In this document: piece after piece, positions 22,926 through 34,256 of the stretch
How positions within the stretch are numbered: the first letter of the stretch is position 1
Layout: each line of letters opens with the position of its first letter
Source of the DNA: Euclidia mi
Lineage: Eukaryota; Arthropoda; Insecta; Lepidoptera; Erebidae
Direction of reading: 5' to 3'
Assembly: GCA_944739405.2 (NCBI GenBank)
Contig: OX123183.2
Location: forward strand, 94,688,729 to 94,752,728
DNA: 64,000 nt
Made by a program: the position numbers and the translations under genes
The notes under the pieces: generated by a model
Seen by the model: only the letters and a program-made list of their open reading frames with translations
Databases searched by the model: none
Told to the model about the DNA's origin: nothing

Positions 22926-23712
22926 CAGTTTGTTTGAACAAAACCTGTAATGAACCAGATTAAAAATTAAAAGGTACACATTACATTTGATCCACAAGAA
23001 AGGAGCAAAGGAACTAGTATTTTAATTTATGCTTCCAGCTGTCACAAACTCAATTCAAAGCAGAAGAAACCGGTAGCTCAAATAGTTTAATATATTCTCT
23101 TTACTTTGAGTTAGGGTGTAAGTTCTTAATAAAGAACAGAAATTCTAAACCAGTTTGCAGACTTCGTTCGTTCTATAAAGGGTCGATCTATTTTTTTTGT
23201 AAGTTGAGAACAGTTTATTTGTGAGTCGTACTCTTTGTCTGCCGTCGAAGAGACGCGGAGACAATTAGTTTTCCATCTAGACTTGTAGAATTTCTAATAT
23301 TACTTTGAAAACTTTGAAACGACAAACTCCACTGAATAACGATTGTTAGTATGATAAACAGTTATGTTCTTGATTCTACCTTCAAAGGTATTACTTGTAT
23401 TAACAAAAAGAGGAATGTTATTAGTTTGAATAAGTTAGAGTACCTAGTCAAAAATTAGTTAATTTTGAACTGAAAAATAATGTAATCTTCTGTTTATATA
23501 AAATTGTTACGTTACTGACTGACTGCCTATTTAAAGTTGAGTAAGGTGCCAGGTATTCAGCCCACACAGTTGCGTAAAACATACTAAAATTTAGTCCGGT
23601 GTCCTCTACTTACCTTAGTGACGGGGTCACGCGAATCTATCACAGGGTACACGTGCTATCGACCTTAGTAATTATTTCAACAGTTGATCAAACTTTTTAC
23701 CGCAAAATATGT
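22926..23712. other. Unassigned DNA
   Basis: AT-rich sequence without gene, tRNA or element ends that I can recognise. Confidence 0.5.
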
Positions 23713-23916
23713 TTCTTTTTAAGACGGTTCTCGCGTTACTTACAAATCTTGTGTTGCGAAGGACTTAAAAAAATACATATTAACGGACACAAAGAATACT
23801 CAGACTCGAAACAAACATTTTTGAACACACAAAGTGCTGTCCCGTGTGTGGATTGAACTCACAACACACGGTGTCAAGCGACGAGGTGACCGCTTAAAGC
23901 ACTACGCCAACCGTGT
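23713..23916 (-). mobile_element. SINE-E, copy 1
   Basis: On the minus strand the head is ACGGTTGGCGTAGTGC (A-box-like TGGCGTAGTGC) followed by a B box close to GAGTTCAATCC. The body contains TTTCGAGTCTGAGTATTC. The copy at 49295-49542 has the same order. Boundaries are approximate and no target duplication was found. Confidence 0.72.
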
Positions 23917-24087
23917 ATGTAATATTTGATAGATTTAAATTAAAATACATATATGTATTTAGGAACAAGATACTTCCTACATCTTCATATATCAACCCAG
24001 CATATATAATGCTACCACATTCGCAAGTAAGCATAACATTTACGTTTTACTTATCATTTATTTGGTGTGGGTTTTGACATTTAGGTA

Positions 24088-25369
24088 CGAGGGTCAAACT
24101 GAAAGTTCTTAGAAAATCAAAAACTGATTACATTAGCCAGTTATTAGTTTTATTATATCTTTTCAAAATATTGTCCATTGACGTCAATACACCGCTGCAT
24201 GCGATGGAACCACTGGGAAAAGCACTTTGCCCACTCGTCCTTAGGGGTCTCTTCAATGGCATCGCGATACGCAGCCACCGCTTCTTCAGCATTCATAAAC
24301 CGCTTTCCTTTAAGTTTTTCTTTAATTTTTGGAAATAAATAAAAATCACAAGGCGCGAGGTCGGGGCTATACGGCGGGTGACCCAGTAATTCAACGTTTG
24401 ATGTCGCCAAATAGTCGATCGTTCGCTTGGCGGTGTGCGACGAGGCGTTGTCGTGGTGAAGGAGGATCCTACTGCGAGGTCGTTTCTCTCGAACTTTTTC
24501 CAAGACAATTGGTAGTGTACCATTCTGCAGAAACTGTTTTTTGATCCTCTAACACAATTGTTGCGAAATGACCTATCCTTCCAAAGAACGAGGCCACCAT
24601 TTTTTTTCCCGCACTTCGATCTCTCTTCACTTTAGTTGGCAACTCCTCGAAAGGAAACACCCACTGAGCAGATTGTCTTTTGGTTTCAGGATCATAACAG
24701 TAAATCCAGCTTTCGTCACCTGTTAGTATGTCGAACACAGCATTTGAGTCACCTCCGTTAAATCTTTCAATCATTTTACGGCACCAATCCACACGATGGA
24801 GTTTTTGAGCCTTAGTCAAATTATGAGGTATCCACCGGGCGCAAAGCTTCCTGACCGCTAAATGTTCGTGGAGGATTTTGTGCACTTGACTCATACCGAT
24901 GCCTAAGCTTGTCCGAATCTGCTGATAGGTCACTCTTTTGTCAGTCTCTATCATACGCCGCACAACACAGATGTTATTTTCAGTCGTCGCCGTAGAAGGC
25001 CGTCCCTCACGTACATCATCAGTGAGATTAGTGCGACCACGTTTAAACTCATTAAACCAGTTGTAAACAGTCGCACGAGATGGGGCTTCATCGTGAAAGG
25101 CCAATTGTAGTCTATCATAACTTTCTTGTTGACTTAAATGACATTGAAAGTCATAAAAAATCATTGCACGAAAATTTTCTCGTGTTAAATTCATGTTGAC
25201 GTGACACAGACAATTTTCAATTTGCCGCCAAATCGTAAAACAAATGACAAATGAATGAAATATATACTCAGTAATATTGGCAAAGAGTTCTATTTTCAAA
25301 TTTTAGAATATTTTTTTTATTATATTGTTTATAAGTGGCCAGTTCTAAGAACTTTCAGTTTGACCCTCG
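24088..25369 (-). mobile_element. Mariner element, 1,282 bp, full length
   Basis: Inverted repeats of about 27 bp start CGAGGGTCAAACTGAAAGTT at both ends and are flanked by TA (24086-24087, 25370-25371). The size is the canonical 1.3 kb for mariner. The transposase reads on the minus strand and is interrupted by one frameshift. The ends look well preserved, so the copy could still be mobilised by a related transposase. Confidence 0.95.
24153..25194 (-). pseudogene. Mariner transposase, one frameshift
   Basis: The likely start is the Met at 25194 (MNLTRENFRAM), about 35 codons inside a longer open frame. The N-terminal half carries the helix-turn-helix region and SRATVYNWFNEFKRGR. The catalytic core follows: LTGDESW (first Asp), HHDNASSHTA (second Asp) and SPDLAPCDFY (third Asp). 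The second and third are separated by exactly 34 residues, the D,D34D of mariner. WIPHNL is the mariner WVPHEL-like motif. The frame breaks near 24490-24520. ACCAATTGTCT there could have been one arm of a direct repeat whose loss caused the shift (inference). Confidence 0.93.
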
Positions 25370-25659
25370 TATAAAATTTCATTATACTATTTACGACTAT
25401 TTACAGCACCTATCAGCTATTGCTAGTTTAATGATAATGGCAACTATTGCCAAAAATTAATATTTATATTTGTTTTCTTTGCATGATAGAGGTAATGCAT
25501 TCCATTGAATCACATCGGAGCCCTGCCTAAGCTGGCCACAATTAGTGCCGTAAGGCGTGGTTCTCGGATACCAACTGGGACAACTCTAAGCTGATTCACC
25601 GTAAAACTTAAACTTAAACCGGGATCGACAGATTTACGTGCTAGCACGTAAAGCTGTCG

Positions 25660-25790
25660 GTCACAAACGTGGTTTGGCTAGCCAAAGCAAGGTAGCGTTC
25701 TGATGTATGTAAATGCCACGCCCAGTCAGTAATCCATGTGGCAGCCTGTGCAGGCGTTGCTTAACTTCGCCGACCTAATACGAACATCAA
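25660..25790 (+). repeat. Dispersed repeat fragment, copy 2
   Basis: This matches 7693-7815 in a diverged form: CCAAAGCAAGGTAGCGTTCT and CTGTGCAGGCGTTGCTTAAC. The preceding 25485-25660 may belong to the same element but has no recognised counterpart here. Confidence 0.5.
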
Positions 25791-25880
25791 GTCAAATCGC
25801 TATGAACGCTAAAATAATAATAAAGACAGAGACTATCCAGCAAGGAATGAAACGCCAACAATATAGTTAAGCCAGTATTC

Positions 25881-26626
25881 GGAATCGGTTGGCAACACTG
25901 GCCTAATCAGTTGTGTTCGTGTTAACTATTTTACTTAAATAAGTTTAATCGCAATTAAATGAAGTGAAAAGTGTGTAATACTAACCTTACTACAGTAAAT
26001 TACTTGTTAAATCATTTGTGGAACTTTTAAACTATAACTTGTGTAGATATAAACAATTGACTATACACCCAGTGACTAAGTGATGTTTTCATTTCGAACA
26101 CTACTAAACGGTAAAAGTGGATGAAACTCGCTATTTCAACAATTATAAATCTCAAACTTTCCATTAATCACGCTAAAAACTAAACTTTTAAACTGCTTAA
26201 CTAATTTGATGTAAACAGTGATCGTTTTTTCCTCAACATTTCAAAAACAATAATAGTGAACTGACTTAAGTGACGTTTACCATAAGTGCTAGCACAGATT
26301 AAACATATTTGTCAGACAGTTGCGTTCCGTCTCCACTAAAAACTTTGTTATATTGGGTGCATTAGTCTTCAACAACGCCATCTAGTTAACAATCACAAGC
26401 AACTCCCCGGTATTTCATCAAAGCAAACTGCGTATCAAACTACGAGAGGACACTAGTAGTAGATTATAATAAAAATACTACTTTTAATACTAAAGAAAAA
26501 ATCACAAAAAGTATAAATACCTATAAATACGATTCAATTGACATTGATTGGGCGGGTTCAAATATTAACTCCAGTATATGTTATTAGTAACCTACCTACA
26601 AAATATAATACTTTGTTGTATCAAAA
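25881..26626 (+). promoter_or_regulatory. LINE 5' UTR with presumed internal promoter
   Basis: This AT-rich leader precedes ORF1. LINEs of this group usually carry an internal promoter near the first bases, since the promoter must be copied with the RNA. GTTGGCAACACTGGCC near the start is a candidate initiator region, but I see no TATA box and the placement is inference. Confidence 0.4.
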
Positions 26627-27844
26627 ATGGAATCTGACAGTAACAACATAACACACCGAAAACGAATTGTCAGAACGAATTCATTGAATGATCTTAACAA
26701 CGTATCAATGGATGACAGGAGTCTATTTGATGCAACGATGATGAGCATTCCGGACAGTCTACATAACAATAGTAGCTCTTTCAATGAATTAAGCGAACAA
26801 ATTAACATCCTTACAGCGAAACTGACTAGTGCTCATCAAGAGATAGATAATTTGAATATTGAAAACCATAGCCTGAAGTCAGATCTGCAAACTGCTCTAA
26901 AAACAATAGAAACATATAAGAAAATATGCCTCACACCCAAACGGAAAACAGTCACACCTAAATCTGTATCTAGACGAATTCATGGCTCACCAGAGTTAAA
27001 TAGCAGTATCGTAACCCATTCTAAAGACTTTTCCTTGCCAATGAGGGGCAAAAAGAACAAGGAGACGCAGACTGAAAATATAATTATTCGACATAACATT
27101 GAAACACAGACCATGAATAATAGCTACAATGCACAAACGTCTAATATATCAGGAACTTCACAAATGTCCGTCGGCATTGAACAGCAGAAAGAGCATACTA
27201 ATCTGGAGCAAAAAATGTCAAGTAAAATCTGTATTATAAGTGCGAACAAACAAAACAAAATACGCTCAATAGCAGAAAGAACCTTACATAACTATCATCA
27301 TCTCTGCCACTATTTATTACCAAATAGCAACATATCTCACATGTTAAAAGACATAGAATCAAAAGTACAAAACTTCACCATGAATGATTTCTGCATAATT
27401 TTTATCGGTGAAACAGATTTTACAACCACAGATGATTATTTCAATGTTATACTGAATATACGACGATTATTGCAAAGTATAAATTATACAAATGTGATCA
27501 TATGTACACCAACCTACAAGTTTTCAAAATATTCCAATATGTTGTTTAATTCAAGAGTTGAAACATTTAATAATTTGCTCTATCTGGACATTTTAACACA
27601 CGAGCATGCATACTTCCTCGACTCAAACAAGAATTTAACGTATGATAGCAACATGTTCCGTTATAACACCGGCTCGATTAATAATCTTGGCATGTACACG
27701 ATCTTCACGGATATTGCACTCCTCATAGAAATGATAAAAGAAACATCAGATGAAGGCACACGTTTACAGGGCACTTCACATAATCCAAATTACGTAATAG
27801 ACACGGACAAGGAGGAAGAAAAAAATCAGTTTTTTCTGCTCTAA
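26627..27844 (+). CDS. LINE ORF1 protein (405 aa)
   Basis: ORF1 proteins bind the element RNA and help form the ribonucleoprotein. Residues 54-98 have leucine/isoleucine heptads that suggest a coiled coil. Residues 104-120 are basic. KETQTE (145-150) and IETQTM (158-163) match the TQT motif bound by dynein light chain LC8. Residues 201-370 show the spacing of the SGNH-esterase domain found in CR1-type ORF1 proteins: CIISAN, IIFIGETD and FNSRVETFNNLLY. The expected nucleophile Ser of GDS is absent from its position, so an active esterase is doubtful. There is no CCHC zinc knuckle. The frame is intact, with the first ATG at 26627. The SGNH reading is inference. Confidence 0.82.
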   Translation: MESDSNNITHRKRIVRTNSLNDLNNVSMDDRSLFDATMMSIPDSLHNNSSSFNELSEQINILTAKLTSAHQEIDNLNIENHSLKSDLQTALKTIETYKKICLTPKRKTVTPKSVSRRIHGSPELNSSIVTHSKDFSLPMRGKKNKETQTENIIIRHNIETQTMNNSYNAQTSNISGTSQMSVGIEQQKEHTNLEQKMSSKICIISANKQNKIRSIAERTLHNYHHLCHYLLPNSNISHMLKDIESKVQNFTMNDFCIIFIGETDFTTTDDYFNVILNIRRLLQSINYTNVIICTPTYKFSKYSNMLFNSRVETFNNLLYLDILTHEHAYFLDSNKNLTYDSNMFRYNTGSINNLGMYTIFTDIALLIEMIKETSDEGTRLQGTSHNPNYVIDTDKEEEKNQFFLL

Positions 27845-27857
27845 ACGCTTGTATGTA

Positions 27858-30686
27858 ATGCATCAAAATATTGCAGGACTTTTGAATAAATCGGAAGAGC
27901 TTACTGTGTGCCTTGCAGAACTACAAGAAAAGAATACAGAAATAGATATTATTTGCATATCAGAACATTTTATGACAATTAGTAATGAACAACACCTATT
28001 TATACCAAACTTCACGTTGGCAACATGTTTCTGCAGAAAAGAGACCAAACGAGGAGGTACTTGTATACTTCTAAGAAAAGGGCATAAATTTAAGGTAATC
28101 CCAGACATCACAAAGTTATCTATAGCAGGAGTCTTTGAATGCTGCGCAGTAGACCTTATAGACTACAAGATAATAATTGTTTGTATATACAGAATACCCA
28201 ACCAAACCAATCTTACTCAATTTTTTGAACGATTACACAAGTTGTTAATTTTAATAAGCAAGTTTCCAAAAAGAGATGTCATAATTGCGGGAGACTATAA
28301 CATTGACTCCCTTAAGCGTAATAGTACATTATTAGAACTTGAATGTTTATTTCTTAATTTTAACCTAAGACTGGAATTGTATCAACCGACAAGATTAGCT
28401 AGCGGTACATGCATTGACAACTTTGCCCATAACTTAGGCAACAAATGTAAAGCACATATACTAGAATTTGGCCTATCTGATCATACATCGCAGATACTGC
28501 AGTTTCCTGCAAATAAGACTTGTGCTATCGACTATTGGCACATATTGAGACGTGATTATAGTAAAGAAAATATGCAAAAATTCAGAAACTACTTACGTTG
28601 TCTCTCCTTTGCCGATATCTATCATACAATAAATCCTAACACGGCTTACAACTCATTCATGGAAATGTTTAAATTCTTGTACCAATCCTGTTTCCCATAT
28701 AAACAGATAAAAATAAGAGCTAACCGCAAACCACGGTGGATCTCACGCGGGATTAAAAAATGTAGCAAAATAAAAAGAAAACTCCTGTGGAGCTATAGAT
28801 TAAATAGAAATGAGTCCAATAAAAACAAATTCAAAAACTACGCTAAGACCCTTAAGAAAATAATTAGGCTAACTCAACTTGCCCAAAATAATCATAAAAT
28901 AAATACACACCATAATAAGTCTAAGGCAACTTGGGCTATTATTAATGAGACTAAACTTAACAAACCAATAAGCACTATATATTCTTTGAGAATACAAAAT
29001 AAAATAATTACGGATCCTGAAATAATTGCAAAAGCCTTTAATGACTATTTTATAGATAAAATTGAACCTGTGGCAAACCAAGTGTACACCAGCATTAAAA
29101 ATACTAGCTGTACAAATTCATTCTTTATGTCACCTAGTACACCATATGATATACTAAGAATAATACTAGCTTTGAAAAATTCAAATAGTGTCGGGCACGA
29201 TGGTCTATGTACCAAAATAATCAAATACGTAGCCAATGAAATCTGTCATCATCTAAGCTATATCCTCAATCTCAGTATTGATGCTGGTGTGTACCCCGAT
29301 AAACTGAAAATGTCTATAGTAAAGCCAGTTTTTAAAAAAGATGACAAACAGAAGATGGCTTGCTATAGGCCAATAGCACTTTTGTCAAACATCTCAAAAG
29401 TTTTCGAAAAATATATCTTTGAGCAACTGTATCAGTACTTAGAAAAATTTAACATCTTATCAGAAACTCAAAAAGGCTTCCGCAAAAATAAGTCAATTAA
29501 TATGGCGATATTCGATTTCATAAAAAATGTAATCTCCCATGTTGATAAAAAAACACCTATTTGCGCTTTATATTGCGACATGACGCAGGCCTTCGACCAT
29601 GTTCATTTTGACATTTTACTTCATAAATTAGAGACTTACGGGATAAGGGGAAACATTTTAAACTTAATGGAATCATATCTAAAAAACCGCAAACAGTATA
29701 CTGAGATCACTAAAATTGATATTGTCTCAAGAAAGGAGCAAGTGTTTATATCAAACAAACGCACAGTTAGATATGGTGTCCCGCAAGGCAGTGTACTGGG
29801 TCCATTACTCTTTATCTTGTATATTAATGACCTTCCAACAGTCACCAACTTTCCAATGTGCCTCTTTGCTGATGATAGCACGATCGCAATTTATTGTCGA
29901 GACAAAAATAATTATGAGAAAGACATAAACGACACGATAGGGTCGGTTGTTACCTGGATGAACAATAACAATTTAAAAATTAACCTAGTCAAAACTAATA
30001 TTATGTTCTTTAGCCAGCGCCTCACTCCACCTAAGCTTAACATCAACCATGAGGGTACAAACATTAGTAATGTAGAAATAACTAAATTCCTAGGTTTAAT
30101 CGTAGACAAAAACCTTAATTGGAAAGAGCACACTGAACAACTCAGTAAAAAGTTGAGTTCATCGGCATACGCTCTCTATAAACTTGCACCCGTCATCAAC
30201 AGAGAGGCTCTTATCACCGCGTATCATGGTATTGTAGGCTCCATTTTGAGATTCGGCATCATGTTCTGGGGGAATTCAACTAACAAAGAAATTGTCTTTA
30301 AATCTCAGAAAAGATGCATAAGAGCTACGTTTGGCTTAAGACCAACAGAAAGCTGTAAGCCCTACTTTACCCAATTTAAAATTTTAACTGTCCCCTCGCT
30401 TTACATTTATGAGGCAGCTATATTTGTAAAGACAAATCCACATTTATTTAAAAAATTATCAGATGTCAATAACCGAAATCAGCGTGACAAAGACCGACTC
30501 TGTATAGTACACTCCAGGACAATGTTAATGCACAAGAGCATACTTTGTATGGCACCTAAGCTGTACAATAAAATACCTCAACAAATGAAAACCATGAATA
30601 CCGCACTTTTTAAAAGACATTTTAAATTATATCTTGTGAATAAATGCTACTACGACATAAATGAATATCTATCTGACAATACTTAA
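27858..30686 (+). CDS. LINE ORF2: endonuclease plus reverse transcriptase
   Basis: The first ATG lies 13 nt after the ORF1 stop, in the +1 frame, so translation may restart after termination. The frame is open upstream to about 27849. The N-terminal endonuclease has all its blocks: HQNIAG (Asn), ISEHF (Glu), IYRIPNQ (Tyr), AGDYNID (Asp, Asn), GTCIDNF and LSDHTSQ (Asp, His). The RT follows: YRPIALLSNISKVFEK, LYCDMTQAFDHV (first Asp), RYGVPQGSVLGPLLF and LFADDSTIA (catalytic FADD, residue about 673 counting from 27849). No RNase H domain follows. The length of 942 residues is normal for this group. There are no stops or frameshifts, which suggests recent insertion and possible activity. Confidence 0.95.
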   Translation: MHQNIAGLLNKSEELTVCLAELQEKNTEIDIICISEHFMTISNEQHLFIPNFTLATCFCRKETKRGGTCILLRKGHKFKVIPDITKLSIAGVFECCAVDLIDYKIIIVCIYRIPNQTNLTQFFERLHKLLILISKFPKRDVIIAGDYNIDSLKRNSTLLELECLFLNFNLRLELYQPTRLASGTCIDNFAHNLGNKCKAHILEFGLSDHTSQILQFPANKTCAIDYWHILRRDYSKENMQKFRNYLRCLSFADIYHTINPNTAYNSFMEMFKFLYQSCFPYKQIKIRANRKPRWISRGIKKCSKIKRKLLWSYRLNRNESNKNKFKNYAKTLKKIIRLTQLAQNNHKINTHHNKSKATWAIINETKLNKPISTIYSLRIQNKIITDPEIIAKAFNDYFIDKIEPVANQVYTSIKNTSCTNSFFMSPSTPYDILRIILALKNSNSVGHDGLCTKIIKYVANEICHHLSYILNLSIDAGVYPDKLKMSIVKPVFKKDDKQKMACYRPIALLSNISKVFEKYIFEQLYQYLEKFNILSETQKGFRKNKSINMAIFDFIKNVISHVDKKTPICALYCDMTQAFDHVHFDILLHKLETYGIRGNILNLMESYLKNRKQYTEITKIDIVSRKEQVFISNKRTVRYGVPQGSVLGPLLFILYINDLPTVTNFPMCLFADDSTIAIYCRDKNNYEKDINDTIGSVVTWMNNNNLKINLVKTNIMFFSQRLTPPKLNINHEGTNISNVEITKFLGLIVDKNLNWKEHTEQLSKKLSSSAYALYKLAPVINREALITAYHGIVGSILRFGIMFWGNSTNKEIVFKSQKRCIRATFGLRPTESCKPYFTQFKILTVPSLYIYEAAIFVKTNPHLFKKLSDVNNRNQRDKDRLCIVHSRTMLMHKSILCMAPKLYNKIPQQMKTMNTALFKRHFKLYLVNKCYYDINEYLSDNT

Positions 30687-31168
30687 TTAAATAATTATTT
30701 TTAGTTATATAGTTCTCCATTGGACCGTAATTATGACATTCCTTTTCATGCCTAAATAGTAAGGTAGTTTTTAATAAATACGCTAGTACGATAATATGTA
30801 TTCTATTATTGTGAATTCAATTGTATAATTAATATTGACATATTGTACATTATATTATTATTATTATTTTATTTATTTATTTTGTATTGAATTGATTGTA
30901 ATTTATTTTAATGATATGGTTATGATTTATATTTCCAACTTATATTTAACTGGCACGAATATATCCCATTTGTTGACGTATTTCAATAATTTGTCAATGT
31001 CATTAATGAACATTTATATAGCTTATTTAATATTATGATAGAATAAATGTACCTAATTATTGTATGCCTAAATGGCGGGACATAGCATGTTCAAATAACC
31101 AAAAATTCCAACTTATGTACCTATGTTACACAATAAATATTTTGAATTTGAATTTGAATTTGAATTTG
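30687..31168 (+). repeat. LINE 3' UTR with (TTGAAT)n tail
   Basis: An AT-rich 3' UTR ends with CACAATAAATATTTTGAA and five TTGAAT-type units at about 31141-31168. Terminal short tandem repeats rather than poly(A) are usual for CR1-like and related LINEs. AATAAA lies just before the repeats. A similar ending, with a (TTTGAC)n tail, closes the LINE fragment at 42489 on the other strand. Confidence 0.8.
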
Positions 31169-31175
31169 AGTATTC

Positions 31176-32916
31176 TGTATGTGGGTAGTAACTCTTTCAA
31201 ACCAGCTCATCGAGCTAACACCGCTTAGTATTTGCTACGTAACATATAAAACTCGGTGAATAAATTAAATTAAAATTCAATGAATATTCTTCAACTAAAA
31301 AAAAATTGTTTCATTTTAATCTCTATCGATACCTATGTTTTATAGCAATAAGGATTAAAGGATTTAAAAATATTACCAACCGTTACGGCGCGCGGCTTCT
31401 GGAAAAGATTCATTGGGATATTATCTACTTAAGGGTTTATGTAGGACTTTTTGGGACCAAACGTTGGTAATTACAATAAATGAAAAGCATTTAAAAGTCG
31501 TTTTCTAAAAGGATAAAGTGCTTTTAACGAATGTTTTAGCAGATTCACAAAAATCTTCGATTTATGTACAGATTTTGGCGTATTTGACTTCATAAATAAA
31601 AGTAGTAGTCAGCCGTTGCGACTATGAAACGATTATTTTTAATGGTACCAGAATACTTTATACGGGTAGTCGCCAATAATGCCTGTATGCCAAACTACGC
31701 TTTGAATGCGATATTGATTCTATTTCTAGAGTAGAAGGTTTTGAATCGAGCTCTGAGGTTTCAATTCGAGAACTAGTTGTAATTGCAACTATACCGCAGA
31801 GTGCAGACCTATAAAATCACTCTACTGTTTGTGAACTTTTATGCACAGATAATATTAAAATAAATTGCCAAAATACAAATACTACGTAACGTAGGCTTAA
31901 TATATTGATTATTGACTGAATGAAACTGTGTTGTAGAAAAAATACGTAGTACTAGATAATCTTAAAGTTATTAACTCGCTTCTGTGTGCTACGGACATAC
32001 GGATACCATCATTAAAACAAATAATAATTTATTATTTATAATAATATATATGAAGCTTGAAAAATATATTAAAGTAAATCAAATACGTAATACGTTTTCT
32101 TTTAGTTACAATAGTACAATTATAGGCCGTAGAAAGGAAGTATTTCGTCATAATAAGCAGCTGCTATTAATGGACATCGACCGAACAAGGGATGTTTGTG
32201 TCCCCGAGCACATAAGCAATTCCCGTGACGCTCCTATGTCTAAGCATCTTTGATAGTTTAATTAAATACCCACACTTCAGTGCCAAATCCTGATACAAAA
32301 GCTTGCCAACGACGCGACAACAGCAAAAAACAAGGTTAAGTAAATTTATCATTGGCAATATTACGCTGTAGTGCGTCTGTAGTTAAGTATGAGTTGATTC
32401 CTACATTAACCGCGAGCAGACGATTATATAAGAACTCATATTGTTACCGAAACTGCTCGGCAGTGTAAGGTTCAGATATAGGTCATGAGGTTTAAGTAAT
32501 TCTAATAAATCTGCAGCAAATTTTCATGGACTATGTTCCTTGGCGAGACATGCCGTCGCCAGTGTGACCCGACTTGGCTCCCATTCGGTATTCGCATTGA
32601 TAAAGTACCTATTTATCCCAGAAACTTAAAATCGTATAGGTCAAGATTTGTGCTGCATTGTTTTGTCAAACATCTGTATTGAAATGAAATGGTTTTTAGA
32701 ACATTTTGAACATAAATAAGTCACATTAATTACTTATATGAATATTGCGTTGACATTTGCATTTTGAAATACATACATATATTTGATTTAATAAATCCCA
32801 ATATTTTTATTACATACGCCCTATCAAAGATACCTTTATTATTGATGTACCTATATGTTTTAAATAGTTTTTCGCTACGCAGTCTGGAAAAATATTAATA
32901 TACTTTTTCTAAGGCA
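31176..32916. other. Unassigned DNA
   Basis: No gene, TE protein or repeat ends recognised. The frame at 31984-32253 has no known motif. Confidence 0.5.
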
Positions 32917-32926
32917 GTCAATTTTC

Positions 32927-33138
32927 GATAAAGGCGACAGCCTAGTTAGTGGTGTACGTAACGGACTGCAGAGACGATGGTCTCGGGTTCGATCCCCAGG
33001 TACCTCGGGCACGCACCTCTGTCTTTTCGAAGTTATGTGTGTATTAAAAATGTTAACTATCGCTCGCTTAATAATGTGCCCGGTAGATGGCAATAGGCCA
33101 TCTGCCTACCCCTTCGAGGAAAAAAGGCGTGAAGTTAT
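32927..33138 (+). mobile_element. SINE-C variant with 10-bp target duplication
   Basis: The head has an A-box-like TAGTTAGTGG and a B box GGTTCGATCCC. The core TTTTCGAAGTTATGTGTGTA resembles SINE-D, and the tail CTGCCTACCCCTTCGAGG then AAAAAGGCGTGAAGTTATGT resembles the RTE end. GTCAATTTTC flanks it at 32917-32926 and 33139-33148. The combination links the SINE-D core with the SINE-C tail. Confidence 0.85.
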
Positions 33139-33148
33139 GTCAATTTTC

Positions 33149-33486
33149 AATAGAATTCATTGCATACAGCAGTAAACATAACTACCGCTTTTAAAAATAT
33201 AGACAACAAAAACAAGCATGTGGACGACTCTTTGTTAATCTTGTGGTCTGGTTCGCCGGATAGTGTGTTTGTTTAAGCCGCACAAGTATTTATCTCGTTA
33301 AAATGTTACATCGAACATTGTATAGAATTTCCTGCCATGAAATAAATTATTGTTTTGGTGTTTTCCTTCCTTTGTTAGTTTATTTATTTTAATTTGTCTA
33401 CGTTTGTAAACTTCCTTAAGTACAATAATTGTTACGTATTTTTCGATAGTTAAATACACCGGGGCTTTAACTATTTCATGTTTTAT
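33149..33486. other. Unassigned DNA
   Basis: Short AT-rich interval between a SINE and the hAT element. Nothing recognised. Confidence 0.5.
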
Positions 33487-34256
33487 GTATGTACTAGTGA
33501 TGTAACGAATGTCGTATTTTGGACATTCGCAAATGCGAATGCGAATATCTGCTGCCAACATTCGCGAATGCGAATATTCAGTTTTGATTAAAATTGGCGC
33601 CATTTGTCAATAGCTTGGTGACCTTGGTGGCGGTCCTGTTCGAACGAAGTGCGCTCCGTTTGTTTTTTGTTCCGAGAATAGCCTAGTTGATACGAACGCA
33701 TCTGACTGAAGTGTTATTGTTGCCAGATGGGAATATTTAGCGCCATTGGGACTCCCTCTTGCCGGGCGGCGACAATATATTATCCGTTGGCTACAGGTTA
33801 GGCTATCTCGGGGCTACACGCGAGCTCCAGCCAGGCGATTCGAGAACAAATATTCTGGCAACCCTGATACCGCTCGCGCTGACCGGGTCGTTTCGGATTT
33901 TTCGAGAAACGAAACGAGATGGTTTTTTAAGGTCCCAAAACAGTTTTTAAAGAACCGTTTTTTCTCCTACATACAAGCTAAATGTATTATATAGTTGCAA
34001 TTTCCTATCAATTTATATACTTATATAAATTATTCACACATTTCACACTTCCCAAATTGGTGGGCGAATATTGATTGTGAGTAATCGTGAATCTTCTACT
34101 AAAATAAGTAAATTATAAAATTGAAGATTTTCAAACTAAATAAACGGGCATATGAACTGCGACCTAGCAGGCTAGATTAATAAAACCAGTTCTTTTTTAA
34201 GTACCACTCATAATCATGTATCAAAAATCGAGTTTATCGTAATAGACCATTTAATT

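Larger units (their letters stand above)
25881..31168 (+). mobile_element. Apparently intact Jockey-superfamily LINE
   Basis: A 5' region of about 745 bp, two long undamaged reading frames and a 3' UTR ending in (TTGAAT)n make up about 5.3 kb. AGTATTC occurs at 25874-25880 and 31169-31175 and may be a 7-bp target duplication, which would set the limits given; this is tentative. The RT (GVPQGSVLGPLLFILYIND, FADD) and the endonuclease layout place it in the Jockey superfamily, near CR1/L2/Daphne-like lineages. I do not name the clade. Confidence 0.85.
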
